Shown here one piece after another: positions 1-7,505 of a stretch of DNA of 8,197 nucleotides. Origin of the DNA: Methanobacteriota archaeon. Its GTDB lineage: Archaea > Thermoplasmatota > Poseidoniia > Poseidoniales > Thalassarchaeaceae. The first letter of the stretch is position 1. The number at the start of each line of letters is the position of its first letter. A model generated the notes under the pieces. The model made no database searches and was not told the origin of the DNA. It saw only the letters and a list, made by a program, of their open reading frames with translations. A program made the position numbers and the translations under genes. The DNA lies in contig PAUH01000039.1 in assembly GCA_002712645.1 (NCBI GenBank), positions 1 to 8,197 of the forward strand. Direction: 5' to 3'.

Positions 1-235
1 CCAGGTCAGCGTAACTCAGGCGAGCATAAGACAAGTCGGCACCATGCAGGGTGGCACCACTCAGGTCGGCCTCCTCCAGGAAGGCACCATACAGGTCGGC
101 ACCAGTCAGGTCGGCACCACTCAGGTAGGCAACATATAGGTGGGCCCATTCCAGGATGGCACCACTCAGGTTGGCATAACTCAGGTCGACACCAGTCAGG
201 TCGACACCAGTCAGGTCGACACCACGCAGGTCTGC
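1..235 (-). repeat. Tandem 15-bp coding repeats, second pentapeptide block
   Basis: Read on the minus strand, units of the form GGT-GCC-GAC-CTG-ACT encode G-A-D-L-T and variants. The most uniform stretch is 179-223: three consecutive 15-bp units for G-V-D-L-(T/S), two identical and the third differing by one base. The units diverge toward the left edge (for example W-A-H-L-Y-V-A-Y-L), while keeping Leu at every fifth position. The array continues out of the window. Confidence 0.9.
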
Positions 236-841
236 AAATGGCCCTAAGAGAATATTCTGTACACACTGCCAGTTAGCTGGTAAAACAGCAGGACACCCCT
301 GTAGGTGGGTTGCATGAACATAATCGAGAGTCGCATTACCCAGGTCGGCACCAGTCAGGTCGGCACCACTCAGGTCAGCACCAGTCAGGTCGGCACGGTT
401 GTCTTCAGCGGTTTGCTGCCATTGGGCGACGAGGTCCTGCTGCTCTGCGAGGTCTGTCTGCAGTTGCTGTACCTGTGTCGCGTTCTCCCCTAGCATGGCG
501 TGGAGGCCGGCGATCGTCTCGTTCATCGCCTCGGCGAGCGCGATGGTCTGGTTGGCGAATTCCTGCGAGTCGCTGAGCAGGGCCAGCAGCGAGTCCCGCT
601 GCTCCTCCATCAGGGTCATGGCGGCCTCGAGGCCCGCGATGTTGGACTCGTGCCCAGCGATGGCCGCCTCGAGCTCCGAGATCGCCACGTCCCTTTCCTC
701 GAGGGTCTGGGTAAGATTTGTGGTCATGTTGTTGAGGTCATCGATCTGGGCGTCTAGGTCCGAGGTGTCCTCGCCGACGCACCCAGCGAGGGCGGCGGTC
801 ATCATCAGTATGGCAAGCAATCCGGTTCGGGGCTTATTCAT
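1..841 (-). CDS. Pentapeptide-repeat lipoprotein with coiled-coil stalk (3' end outside window)
   Basis: The minus-strand frame from the ATG at 841-839 is open for 280 codons to the window edge, so the C-terminus is missing. Residues 1-21 form a lipoprotein signal: K3/R5, a hydrophobic core, then the lipobox L18-A19-G20-C21. The mature protein should therefore be lipid-anchored on the outer face of the membrane. Residues about 25-148 are Glu/Gln/Leu/Ala-rich with no Pro, a likely coiled coil. Pentapeptide repeats of the A-D-L-x-G type fill about 150-172 and resume from 203 to the edge, expected to form a right-handed beta-helix. Between them is a non-repeat insert with C183 and C193 around a P-A-V-L-P-A-N-W-Q core. 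Codon choice changes at the junction: Gly GGC/GGG, Thr ACC and Ser TCG/AGC before it, Gly GGT, Thr ACT and Ser AGT after it. The gene is divergent from uvrA. Its partner or ligand is unknown; a surface structural or adhesive role is only a guess. Confidence 0.9.
   Translation of the reverse strand, partial: MNKPRTGLLAILMMTAALAGCVGEDTSDLDAQIDDLNNMTTNLTQTLEERDVAISELEAAIAGHESNIAGLEAAMTLMEEQRDSLLALLSDSQEFANQTIALAEAMNETIAGLHAMLGENATQVQQLQTDLAEQQDLVAQWQQTAEDNRADLTGADLSGADLTGADLGNATLDYVHATHLQGCPAVLPANWQCVQNILLGPFADLRGVDLTGVDLTGVDLSYANLSGAILEWAHLYVAYLSGADLTGADLYGAFLEEADLSGATLHGADLSYARLSYADL
326..394 (-). repeat. Tandem 15-bp coding repeats, first pentapeptide block
   Basis: This is a short run of pentapeptide units (residues about 150-172 of the lipoprotein), reading A-D-L-T-G, A-D-L-S-G, A-D-L-T-G and A-D-L-G-N. 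It is separated from the longer second block by about 90 bp encoding the two-cysteine insert. The DNA units match those of the second block closely, which suggests one ancestral array. Confidence 0.85.
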
Positions 842-856
842 GTGTTTTGACACGGG

Positions 857-870
857 TTATTCCGAATAAA
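857..870 (-). promoter_or_regulatory. TATA-like box overlapped by a 13-bp palindrome in the divergent spacer
   Basis: On the minus strand, TTTATT occupies 870-865, centred about 27 bases upstream of the lipoprotein ATG. That is the spacing expected of an archaeal TATA box if the transcript starts at or near the start codon (leaderless). No Shine-Dalgarno-like sequence precedes this ATG, which agrees. Bases 857-869 form a perfect odd palindrome, TTATTC-C-GAATAA, covering the box and the bases between it and the gene. A repressor or activator site there is plausible. The same A/T-rich element could also serve uvrA on the other strand, leaving a leader of about 60 bases. This is inferred from position and composition only. 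Confidence 0.35.
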
Positions 871-957
871 CATTCTCAGCACCCCGTTTCGGGCCGACCT
901 GACCGCTGCCGTGAGTCCGAGCATGAGTTCAAGGGCCATGATAGACGGAATGGGCCC

Positions 958-3918
958 ATGACGACGCCACTCGCCCCTTCCGAGGAAGGAGACGACGGGG
1001 ACTGGATCGTCGTCAGAGGCGCCCGAACCCACAATCTCCGGAACATAGACGTCAAGATCCCCAGGGGCAAGTTCGTTGTGTTCTCCGGGGTCTCTGGAAG
1101 CGGGAAGTCCAGTCTGGCCTTCGACACCCTGTACGCAGAGGGGCAGCGGCGATACGTCGAGAGCCTCTCCTCCTATGCCAGGCAGTTCCTGGGTCAGATG
1201 AAGAAGCCCGACTGCGATAGCATCGAGGGACTGTCTCCAGCCATCAGCATTGATCAGAAGCAGGGTAGCCACAACCCGAGGTCGACCGTCGCGACCGTCA
1301 CCGAGATAATGGATCACCTACGCCTGCTGTGGGCCAGGATCGGTGTCCCCCACTGCCCAGAGTGCGGGAAAGAGGTAGCGCGAAGAACAGTGCAGGAGAT
1401 CGTCGATGATGTTCTCTGGAAGTTCGAGAACCATGGAATAGGCGTCTGGTCGCCGGTTGTCCGCAACAGGAAGGGGACACATGCAGATTTGTTTCAGGCG
1501 ATGGTCGAACAAGGGTATCTTGCAGGGCAGGTGAATGGTAGGGAGGCGGATTTCGAGAACCCACCCACCCTCGAGAAGAATCTCAGACACGACATTGACG
1601 TCAGGATAGATCGAATCAAAATAAACAGAACCAACAGACAACGCCTCACCGAAGCTATTGAAATAGCCCTTCGCCTTGGCGGGGGAACGGTCGCAATCGA
1701 GAATATCGATAGACCAAAGAAACCCTCGACGGACACCAAAATCGGTGAGATGGTAGCCTACTCAGAAGAGTTTGCATGCCCGGAGCACGGCGCTTTCCTC
1801 CCAGAGATGTCTCCACGCGTATTCTCATTCAACAACCCCCTTGGCGCCTGTCCAAGCTGCCAGGGACTCGGCGTCCAGAGAGAATTCTCGCCAGAGCTTG
1901 TCATCGACAGAACCAACACAGTGGAGGAGGGATGCATCAGACCATTTCGAAGGTCGATGATGTCTGGATGGTACAAAAGTCAAATGGTGCAGGTCTGCAA
2001 CCATTATTCCATACCAGTGGACATACCATTCCAAGATCTTGTCGAGGATCACAAGGACATCCTATTGAACGGGACGGGTTCGACCACGATAGGTTTCCAC
2101 TTCCAATCTGACAGAGGATCGTCATATCGAATGAATAGGCCTTGGGAAGGCGTCTTTTCCAGACTCCGCCGCACCCTCACAGACACAAGCTCCGACCGAA
2201 CGCGATCTAGGCTTGCAGCGTATATGACGGACGAACCATGCTCGGACTGCGGAGGCATGAAGCTCAATCCTGCAGTATCAAGAGTCACTGTTGGGACCAT
2301 CACACTCCCCGAGTTCTCCGCTTCTACAGTGCTGGAAGCACTCGCGATAGTTCAGAGTTGGAAGAGCGATTCGATAGACCCTATATGGTCAACATTAGAC
2401 AGATCCCGACCTGAAGGAGGAACCGTGGAAAAAGTGAAGAAATTGGATGACAGATCCATATTCATCGGTACCGACGTGATCAAGGAAATAGAGTCAAGAT
2501 TACGATTCTTAGCATTGGTCGGACTAGACTATCTGACAATGGACAGACGGGCAAGCACCCTCTCTGGAGGCGAGTCACAGAGAATTAGGCTGGCTACGCA
2601 GATAGGTACTAGACTCACAGGAGTGATGTACGTTCTAGACGAACCTAGCATAGGGCTCCATCCAAGAGACAACGAACGCCTTCTCAAGACACTCCGAGAA
2701 CTGACCGATCTTGGTAATACGTTGATTGTTGTTGAACATGATGAGTTGACCCTCACTCAGGCAGATTGGCTAGTCGACTTAGGCCCCCGGGCGGGGAAAG
2801 AGGGCGGTGAAGTAATTTCAAGCGGTTCGTTGGAAGAATTGCTTGCAGCCGAGAAATCAGAGACGGGAGCCTATCTTTCCGGCAAGAAATCAATACCAGT
2901 CCCTAGTAAGCGAAGACCCCCGGAAGAAAGATGGCTGACTTTGAAATCTGTAAGACAGAACAACCTCCAAGATATCGATGCCGCTTTTCCACTCGGCTGT
3001 ATGATAGGGGTCACGGGGGTATCTGGAAGCGGCAAGTCATCGCTGGTCACCGAGACTCTCGCGCCCGCGCTTCTGAGAACTATACACAGGGCCGACGCTA
3101 CCCCTGGGCGACATGACGGTATCGAAGGTATAGAGCAGATCGACAAGGCCATTGTCATCGATCAATCCCCAATTGGCCGCACTCCTCGCTCTAATGCGGC
3201 AACGTACACAGGCGTTTTTGGTCTGATACGAGCTCTGTATGCCGAAACCACGCTTTCCAAGGAGAGGGGCTACAAGCAGGGCCATTTCTCCTTCAATGTC
3301 AGGGGAGGAAGATGCGAAGCGTGCAAGGGCGCAGGCTCATCGATGCTAGAGATGAATTTCTTGCCTGATGTCTGGGTGACTTGTGACGTCTGTAAGGGCA
3401 AGAGGTACACCAGGGAGACATTGGAGGTCGAATGGAGAGGACGGACGATCCACGATATATTGGAGATGTCAGTAGACGAGGCCTGCGTTCTTTTCGAGAA
3501 TCAGAGAAAAATCAGTAGAATACTGAACACGCTCAAAGACGTCGGCCTTGGCTACATCCGCTTGGGCCAGCCCGCCACAACGCTATCTGGCGGCGAGGCC
3601 CAGCGTGTCAAACTTGCAACAGAACTCCACAGGCCCCCTAAGAAGCACACTTTCTACATTCTAGACGAGCCCACGACAGGCCTCTCACTATTCGACGTGC
3701 ATCAGTTGATCGACGTTCTTCTGAGAATCCGCTCGAACGGACACACCGTCGTCATCGTCGAGCACCATCTGGATGTGGTGAAGTCATGTGACTGGGTCAT
3801 AGATTTGGGTCCGGAGGGCGGTGTCAGAGGGGGCGGGATAATCGCACAGGGCACCCCGGAGCAAGTTGCATCCGTGGAAGAAAGCCATACTGGCCGGCAT
3901 CTACGAGAAATCCTGTGA
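958..3918 (+). CDS. uvrA: UvrABC excinuclease subunit A (damage-recognition ATPase)
   Basis: UvrA recognises helix-distorting DNA lesions and loads UvrB for nucleotide excision repair. The protein is 986 aa, slightly longer than the usual ~940. It has two ABC ATPase modules. The first has Walker A G44-S51, signature L535-S-G-G-E, Walker B D561-E562 and H594. The second has Walker A G687-S694 (K693), signature L876-S-G-G-E, Walker B D903-E904 and H936. Zinc ligands of the second module are C786, C789, C809 and C812. The first zinc site reads C274, H277, C298, C301, with His at one Cys position. CxxC pairs also lie at C133/C136 and C428/C431. The D-loop of the second module is T-G-L-S-L-F-D where most UvrAs have His after T-G-L. 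I chose ATG 958 because family similarity begins at about residue 16 (W-I-V-V-R-G-A-R). An in-frame ATG at 847 would add 37 unrelated residues. No uvrB or uvrC lies in the window. Confidence 0.97.
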   Translation: MTTPLAPSEEGDDGDWIVVRGARTHNLRNIDVKIPRGKFVVFSGVSGSGKSSLAFDTLYAEGQRRYVESLSSYARQFLGQMKKPDCDSIEGLSPAISIDQKQGSHNPRSTVATVTEIMDHLRLLWARIGVPHCPECGKEVARRTVQEIVDDVLWKFENHGIGVWSPVVRNRKGTHADLFQAMVEQGYLAGQVNGREADFENPPTLEKNLRHDIDVRIDRIKINRTNRQRLTEAIEIALRLGGGTVAIENIDRPKKPSTDTKIGEMVAYSEEFACPEHGAFLPEMSPRVFSFNNPLGACPSCQGLGVQREFSPELVIDRTNTVEEGCIRPFRRSMMSGWYKSQMVQVCNHYSIPVDIPFQDLVEDHKDILLNGTGSTTIGFHFQSDRGSSYRMNRPWEGVFSRLRRTLTDTSSDRTRSRLAAYMTDEPCSDCGGMKLNPAVSRVTVGTITLPEFSASTVLEALAIVQSWKSDSIDPIWSTLDRSRPEGGTVEKVKKLDDRSIFIGTDVIKEIESRLRFLALVGLDYLTMDRRASTLSGGESQRIRLATQIGTRLTGVMYVLDEPSIGLHPRDNERLLKTLRELTDLGNTLIVVEHDELTLTQADWLVDLGPRAGKEGGEVISSGSLEELLAAEKSETGAYLSGKKSIPVPSKRRPPEERWLTLKSVRQNNLQDIDAAFPLGCMIGVTGVSGSGKSSLVTETLAPALLRTIHRADATPGRHDGIEGIEQIDKAIVIDQSPIGRTPRSNAATYTGVFGLIRALYAETTLSKERGYKQGHFSFNVRGGRCEACKGAGSSMLEMNFLPDVWVTCDVCKGKRYTRETLEVEWRGRTIHDILEMSVDEACVLFENQRKISRILNTLKDVGLGYIRLGQPATTLSGGEAQRVKLATELHRPPKKHTFYILDEPTTGLSLFDVHQLIDVLLRIRSNGHTVVIVEHHLDVVKSCDWVIDLGPEGGVRGGGIIAQGTPEQVASVEESHTGRHLREIL

Positions 3919-3981
3919 AATCTAGATATCAGCACGCATCCATACAGCGTGATTGAAAATCCCTAACCCGGCGGCGCGTCC

Positions 3982-4755
3982 ATGTATCGCTCAGGAAACC
4001 CCACATTGCGGGACTCAACATTTCAGGACTCCACATACCAGGGAGCCCCTTGGTGGGATTCCAATCAGAGTCAATCGATGACGATTGAAGGGGTGGCGGA
4101 GAAGACAGGCGTACTCCTGCTGATTACCGCGACAGTGGCTCTCGCCACTGCATTCACAGCAACGCCTGAATCAGCCTTTTTATTCATCATCTTGGGATTC
4201 CTGGGTTCGCTCATCCTATCCTTGTTCATCGTCTTCAGAAGATCCATCAACCCCGGTCTGATTTGCGCACATTCGGCATTCGAGGGCCTGTTCATCGGAG
4301 GACTCACGTGGTTTTACGAGGTGGCCCTAGATCTACCAGGGATAGGCATTATCGCAGCAGTACTTACTTTCGCCATACTCGCTGCCATGCTTGCCATTTA
4401 TCGCGCGGGTCTGATAGCTTGGAATAGGAATCTTGCCATAGCCGTGGCCTCCTCTGTCGTTGCTATAATTTTGATTTACATTGTCTCCATCATCGGGGCG
4501 CTTACAGGAGCATACTCAGTTCCATACATCCACGATGCGACGCCCATAGGGATAGCCTTCTCACTCTTCGTAATTGCAATAGGGGCGCTTTGCCTCGTTG
4601 CTGATTTTGATTTTATCGAGCGAGGCGTCCAATCAGGGGCTCGGAAAGAGTTGGAGTGGACGGCGGCTTTCGGCCTCATGGTGACGCTTGTATGGCTATA
4701 TATTGAGATTCTAAGACTGTTAGCAAAGGTTGCCTATTACACCTCGAGGCGCTAA
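3982..4755 (+). CDS. Bax inhibitor-1/YccA-family membrane protein (COG4760 type)
   Basis: This 257-aa protein has about seven hydrophobic segments (roughly 43-60, 64-85, 95-112, 117-138, 146-168, 185-207, 223-250). It matches the YccA/Bax-inhibitor branch by its N-terminal S-G-N-P motif, then M-T-I-E-G-V-A-E-K-T-G at 33-43, D208-F-D-F-I-E213 and the closing W-L-Y-I-E-I-L-R-L-L helix. The S-G-N-P motif supports the start at 3982 over the in-frame ATG at 4078. Relatives such as bacterial YetJ are pH-sensitive calcium leak channels using paired acidic residues in the last helices. D208/D210 and E242 are candidates for that pair here, by inference. The stop lies 3 bp before the next ATG, so the two are probably co-transcribed. 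It begins 63 bp after uvrA with no clear ribosome-binding site. The family call is secure; substrate and role are unknown. Confidence 0.88.
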   Translation: MYRSGNPTLRDSTFQDSTYQGAPWWDSNQSQSMTIEGVAEKTGVLLLITATVALATAFTATPESAFLFIILGFLGSLILSLFIVFRRSINPGLICAHSAFEGLFIGGLTWFYEVALDLPGIGIIAAVLTFAILAAMLAIYRAGLIAWNRNLAIAVASSVVAIILIYIVSIIGALTGAYSVPYIHDATPIGIAFSLFVIAIGALCLVADFDFIERGVQSGARKELEWTAAFGLMVTLVWLYIEILRLLAKVAYYTSRR

Positions 4756-4758
4756 CCG

Positions 4759-5400
4759 ATGGAAACGGACCTGATCCTCGCATCCGTATTCGCCGGCCTG
4801 CTCCTCGCGATCATCGAGGGGATCAAACCCGGCCCGTTACTCACCATGGTGATCAGGGAGACACTTTCTGGGGATTTGCGTTCAGGACTTTGGACTGCAA
4901 CGGCGCCGATATTCACTGACGGACCGCTCATAATCGTGAGCTTCTTCTTCGCCTCATTGATCGCGGATAATCCCGGCGTGCTGGTCACGATCTCAATTTT
5001 GGGCGCTGCATTCATGCTCAAAATGGGTATTGAGTGCTTCAAGATAGAACCGCCCTCGATCGCGATACTTCTGGAACCCATATCGAGCAGAAGGGCCTTC
5101 GGCAGAGGCGTTCTGACCAACCTCCTGAATCCGAATGTCTATGTCTTCTGGTTCCTCATCGGCGGGCCGATCATGGCCGCTTCAGTAGAGGCGGAGCCGC
5201 TCGCCCCAATCGCCTATGCTGTTTCGTTCATACTCTGCATAATCCTGGTTAAATGCGCAGTTGCATTCATGATTTACAGGTTGAGGGACGGAATGCCAAT
5301 CCACATCTACAAGGCGGTGCTGGCTGCTTGCGGAATCGCCATGATTCTATTCGCGGCTGGATATCTGGGCTTTGCATGGACTCAGATTCAGGCAATATAG
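4759..5400 (+). CDS. LysE/RhtB-family transporter
   Basis: This 213-aa protein is almost entirely hydrophobic, with about six membrane segments. It matches LysE-type exporters by the first-helix motif G21-I-K-P-G-P26, an acidic residue in the next helix (D54), and the mid-protein stretch F-G-R-G-V-L-T-N-L-L-N-P-N (114-126), corresponding to the family's G-x-x-x-N-x-x-N-P region. Characterised members export amino acids or related small solutes; the substrate here cannot be read from sequence. Translation may use GAGG at 4746-4749, nine bases before the ATG and inside the end of the upstream gene. That and the 3-bp gap indicate an operon with the Bax-inhibitor gene. The length is normal for the family and no truncation is seen. 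Confidence 0.85.
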   Translation: METDLILASVFAGLLLAIIEGIKPGPLLTMVIRETLSGDLRSGLWTATAPIFTDGPLIIVSFFFASLIADNPGVLVTISILGAAFMLKMGIECFKIEPPSIAILLEPISSRRAFGRGVLTNLLNPNVYVFWFLIGGPIMAASVEAEPLAPIAYAVSFILCIILVKCAVAFMIYRLRDGMPIHIYKAVLAACGIAMILFAAGYLGFAWTQIQAI

Positions 5401-5456
5401 TCAGCAGAGAACCGCTTGTTTGAAATCGATGTCGTGACACCATACGAGCAGTAGGC

Positions 5457-7463
5457 ATGCGAACATTGGGCGAAATCAAGCGAAGAGCATTCCCTTTGAT
5501 GATATTGGGGATGATGCTGGTACCTGCATTGGCCGCAGCATCGCCATCAGTCTCCAACGTCGATACCACCAACACGCAAAATGACCATTCCGATGACTGG
5601 TGGGAGACCACAACAATGGATTCGGACGGAGATTACATCCATGACGCTATCTGGATAGCTGCTCAGAATAACCACTACGACTATCTCGATGAGAATAACA
5701 AGATTTCAGTGATAGTCGATTTTGATCACACACCCACCTCAGCCGACCAATCCATGCTCGAGAAGAACCTCGGTTTCGAGACTCAATTTCGCTATTGGCT
5801 GATAGACGCAGTCGCAGGAAAAATAGAGCTGGACAGAATACCGGAGCTGGTAAATCTACCAGGAGTCGTATTCGTAGAACTAGACGCGCGTCTAGGAATT
5901 CAGATGGAAGAAGTCGTTCCAACCCACGGCGTCGATCTCGTCTGGCAGGACACAGGATACACTGGCGACGGGGTAACCATGGCAATCATCGACACCGGAA
6001 TCGACGGTAACCACACAGCTCTAGACGATTTAGACGATGACAACACGACAAATGACCCCAAAATAGTGGCATTCTATGATGCGATTAATCACCCTGAAGC
6101 AACGAACGGAACGGAGATATTCCCCTATGACGACAATGGCCACGGCACTCACTGCGCAGGAATCACAGCCGGGACCGGCGCCCCCAACTATCAGCATGTT
6201 GGCGTAGCGCCCCGCGCAAATTTAGTGGGGGTCAAGGTACTGGACGGGGGTGGAAGCGGTTCATTCGCCGCAGTGATGGCTGGAATGGAATGGACAGTCG
6301 AGAAGAGACACGAGTTCAATATCAGAGCTGCCAGCATGAGCCTCGGCGCTCTCACAGGAGCAATCGAATGGACCTCATCAGAAGAAGAATCAGTCAACAG
6401 AATGGCAAATGAAATGATGAGAGCGGGAGTCACACTGTTCATCGCAGCCGGAAACAGCGGAGGAACTGCGACAATAGGGACCCCTGGGAGCGCAGAGGAC
6501 GTCATCACTGTAGGTTCACTTGACAAAGACACAGCCATCGCGGTCTACTCAAGCCAGGGCCCAACGGAGGAGGGCAGAGTCAAACCAAACGTGGCATTTG
6601 TCGGAAGCAGTGTCAATGCACCCGACGCTAACACTGGAGATGGATACGTGGCTTTGTCTGGAACCAGCATGGCAACACCTGGAGCTGCCGGCGTCGCTGT
6701 TCTGATGTATCAAGCCAATCCAGATCTGAGCCCCTTCGATGTGCGCAACATAATGCAAGAGACATCAACATACAGGCAATGCCACTACATGCTTGCGAAT
6801 GAGCCATGTGCGGAGGATCTCATACCAAAGAACAGGCAGAACAACGTCTACGGACACGGCCATGTGAATGCGCAACCCGCCGTCGAAGAGGCTGCCAACT
6901 ACTACTACGAACTAAGCATGTCACTGAATGTGACGCTCTCCACAGAATATGGGCCCAACAACCGCGTTCACATCGATCAGGGGGAAGCTGTCGAATTCAA
7001 TCTCGCCGGCGGCGCCCAGAGAGTCCAATGGCGAACATGGGACATGAGAGATAACTGGATGGATCTGGCCGATTTCAACCCTGGTGATGAGACATTCGAG
7101 GTGACTCACGGATTGCTTGTAGACCGACTCAAATTCCTCCCGAATAATACTGTCGAGGGCCACCAAGTGGTTCTCGTCCGTGCGATTGCAGATGACAAGG
7201 CCTCCACGAATCTAGCAGTGGGTGTGCACATAATGGGAGAGGAGAAGATCGATGCGTTGGAATCGGACGGCTCGTTGCTCGAGCTGCTCGTTGGTTTGCT
7301 TGCACTGCTCGTGTTGGTCCTGTTCGGTGCACTGATTTTCATAGGGTTGCTTATCAGAAAAGAACGAACACCCGAGACATATTACGAAGATGATGACACA
7401 TATCCAGAACACGTCGAGGACCCAGACTCGGATGATGGGTCACATGCTGATAAGTCTGGATGA
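5457..7463 (+). CDS. Membrane-anchored subtilisin-like serine protease (S8 family)
   Basis: This 668-aa exported peptidase has a signal peptide at 1-28 with K8-R9-R10-A-F12 before the hydrophobic core and an A-L-A-A-A cleavage region. The motif resembles a twin-arginine (Tat) signal, but Sec export is also possible. Residues about 82-145 look like an inhibitor-I9-type propeptide. The catalytic domain has D179 (I-I-D-T-G-I-D), H229 (N-G-H-G-T-H-C-A-G), oxyanion N333 (A-A-G-N-S-G) and S404 (S-G-T-S-M-A-T-P); all are intact. An Asp-rich insert lies between D179 and H229. C442 and C451 could form a disulfide. About 480-600 is an unassigned, probably beta-rich, domain. A membrane helix at 607-633 is followed by R-K-E-R and a strongly acidic tail, so the protease should face outward with a short cytoplasmic tail. 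Its substrate is unknown. It starts 56 bp after the transporter gene. Confidence 0.95.
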   Translation: MRTLGEIKRRAFPLMILGMMLVPALAAASPSVSNVDTTNTQNDHSDDWWETTTMDSDGDYIHDAIWIAAQNNHYDYLDENNKISVIVDFDHTPTSADQSMLEKNLGFETQFRYWLIDAVAGKIELDRIPELVNLPGVVFVELDARLGIQMEEVVPTHGVDLVWQDTGYTGDGVTMAIIDTGIDGNHTALDDLDDDNTTNDPKIVAFYDAINHPEATNGTEIFPYDDNGHGTHCAGITAGTGAPNYQHVGVAPRANLVGVKVLDGGGSGSFAAVMAGMEWTVEKRHEFNIRAASMSLGALTGAIEWTSSEEESVNRMANEMMRAGVTLFIAAGNSGGTATIGTPGSAEDVITVGSLDKDTAIAVYSSQGPTEEGRVKPNVAFVGSSVNAPDANTGDGYVALSGTSMATPGAAGVAVLMYQANPDLSPFDVRNIMQETSTYRQCHYMLANEPCAEDLIPKNRQNNVYGHGHVNAQPAVEEAANYYYELSMSLNVTLSTEYGPNNRVHIDQGEAVEFNLAGGAQRVQWRTWDMRDNWMDLADFNPGDETFEVTHGLLVDRLKFLPNNTVEGHQVVLVRAIADDKASTNLAVGVHIMGEEKIDALESDGSLLELLVGLLALLVLVLFGALIFIGLLIRKERTPETYYEDDDTYPEHVEDPDSDDGSHADKSG

Positions 7464-7496
7464 TGAGGGAAAGAACCTCATTAATCGACCGTTCTT
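7462..7496 (+). other. Two overlapping, mutually exclusive short hairpins between protease and nucleotidyltransferase genes
   Basis: The 42-bp gap after the protease stop holds two dyads sharing bases. ATGAGG (7463-7468) pairs with CCTCAT (7476-7481) around a 7-base loop. AAGAAC (7471-7476) pairs with GTTCTT (7491-7496) around a 14-base loop. They share C7476, and the second uses loop bases of the first. CATTAAT (7479-7485) in between is also a weak TATA candidate for the downstream gene. No function is established, and short dyads like these can arise by chance. Confidence 0.25.
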
Positions 7497-7505
7497 CCAA
7501 CAAAC

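Noticed and set aside
6..266. Minus-strand 86-aa ORF rich in Cys, Arg, Pro and Trp with a five-residue period
   Set aside because: It is another frame of the 15-bp pentapeptide array; because 15 is a multiple of three, every frame looks repetitive. The lipoprotein frame is open through the whole region and has a signal peptide.
1..400. Repeat array resembling a CRISPR or non-coding tandem repeat
   Set aside because: The units are 15 bp, contiguous, lack spacers and keep an open reading frame encoding pentapeptides.
399..869. Plus-strand 156-aa ORF across the lipoprotein gene
   Set aside because: It is antisense to the coiled-coil part of the lipoprotein. Its composition (Ser/Ala/Arg/Cys-rich) matches the complement of GC-rich codons, and it shows no recognisable domain.
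847..957. N-terminal extension of uvrA from the in-frame ATG at 847
   Set aside because: The 37 added residues show no UvrA similarity, and the extension would run across almost the whole divergent spacer, including the TATA-like box. ATG 958 gives a typical UvrA N-terminus.
838..1317. Minus-strand 159-aa ORF overlapping the 5' end of uvrA
   Set aside because: It lies opposite well-conserved UvrA sequence including the first Walker A; no domain is visible and it would overlap the divergent spacer.
3933..3951. Small hairpin after uvrA (CACGC paired with GCGTG around a 9-base loop)
   Set aside because: The stem is only 5 bp, with no T-rich tail; it is too weak to call a terminator.
4752..5120. 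Minus-strand 122-aa ORF opposite the LysE-type gene
   Set aside because: It is a shadow of a membrane-protein gene; the sense frame has clear LysE motifs and this one has none.
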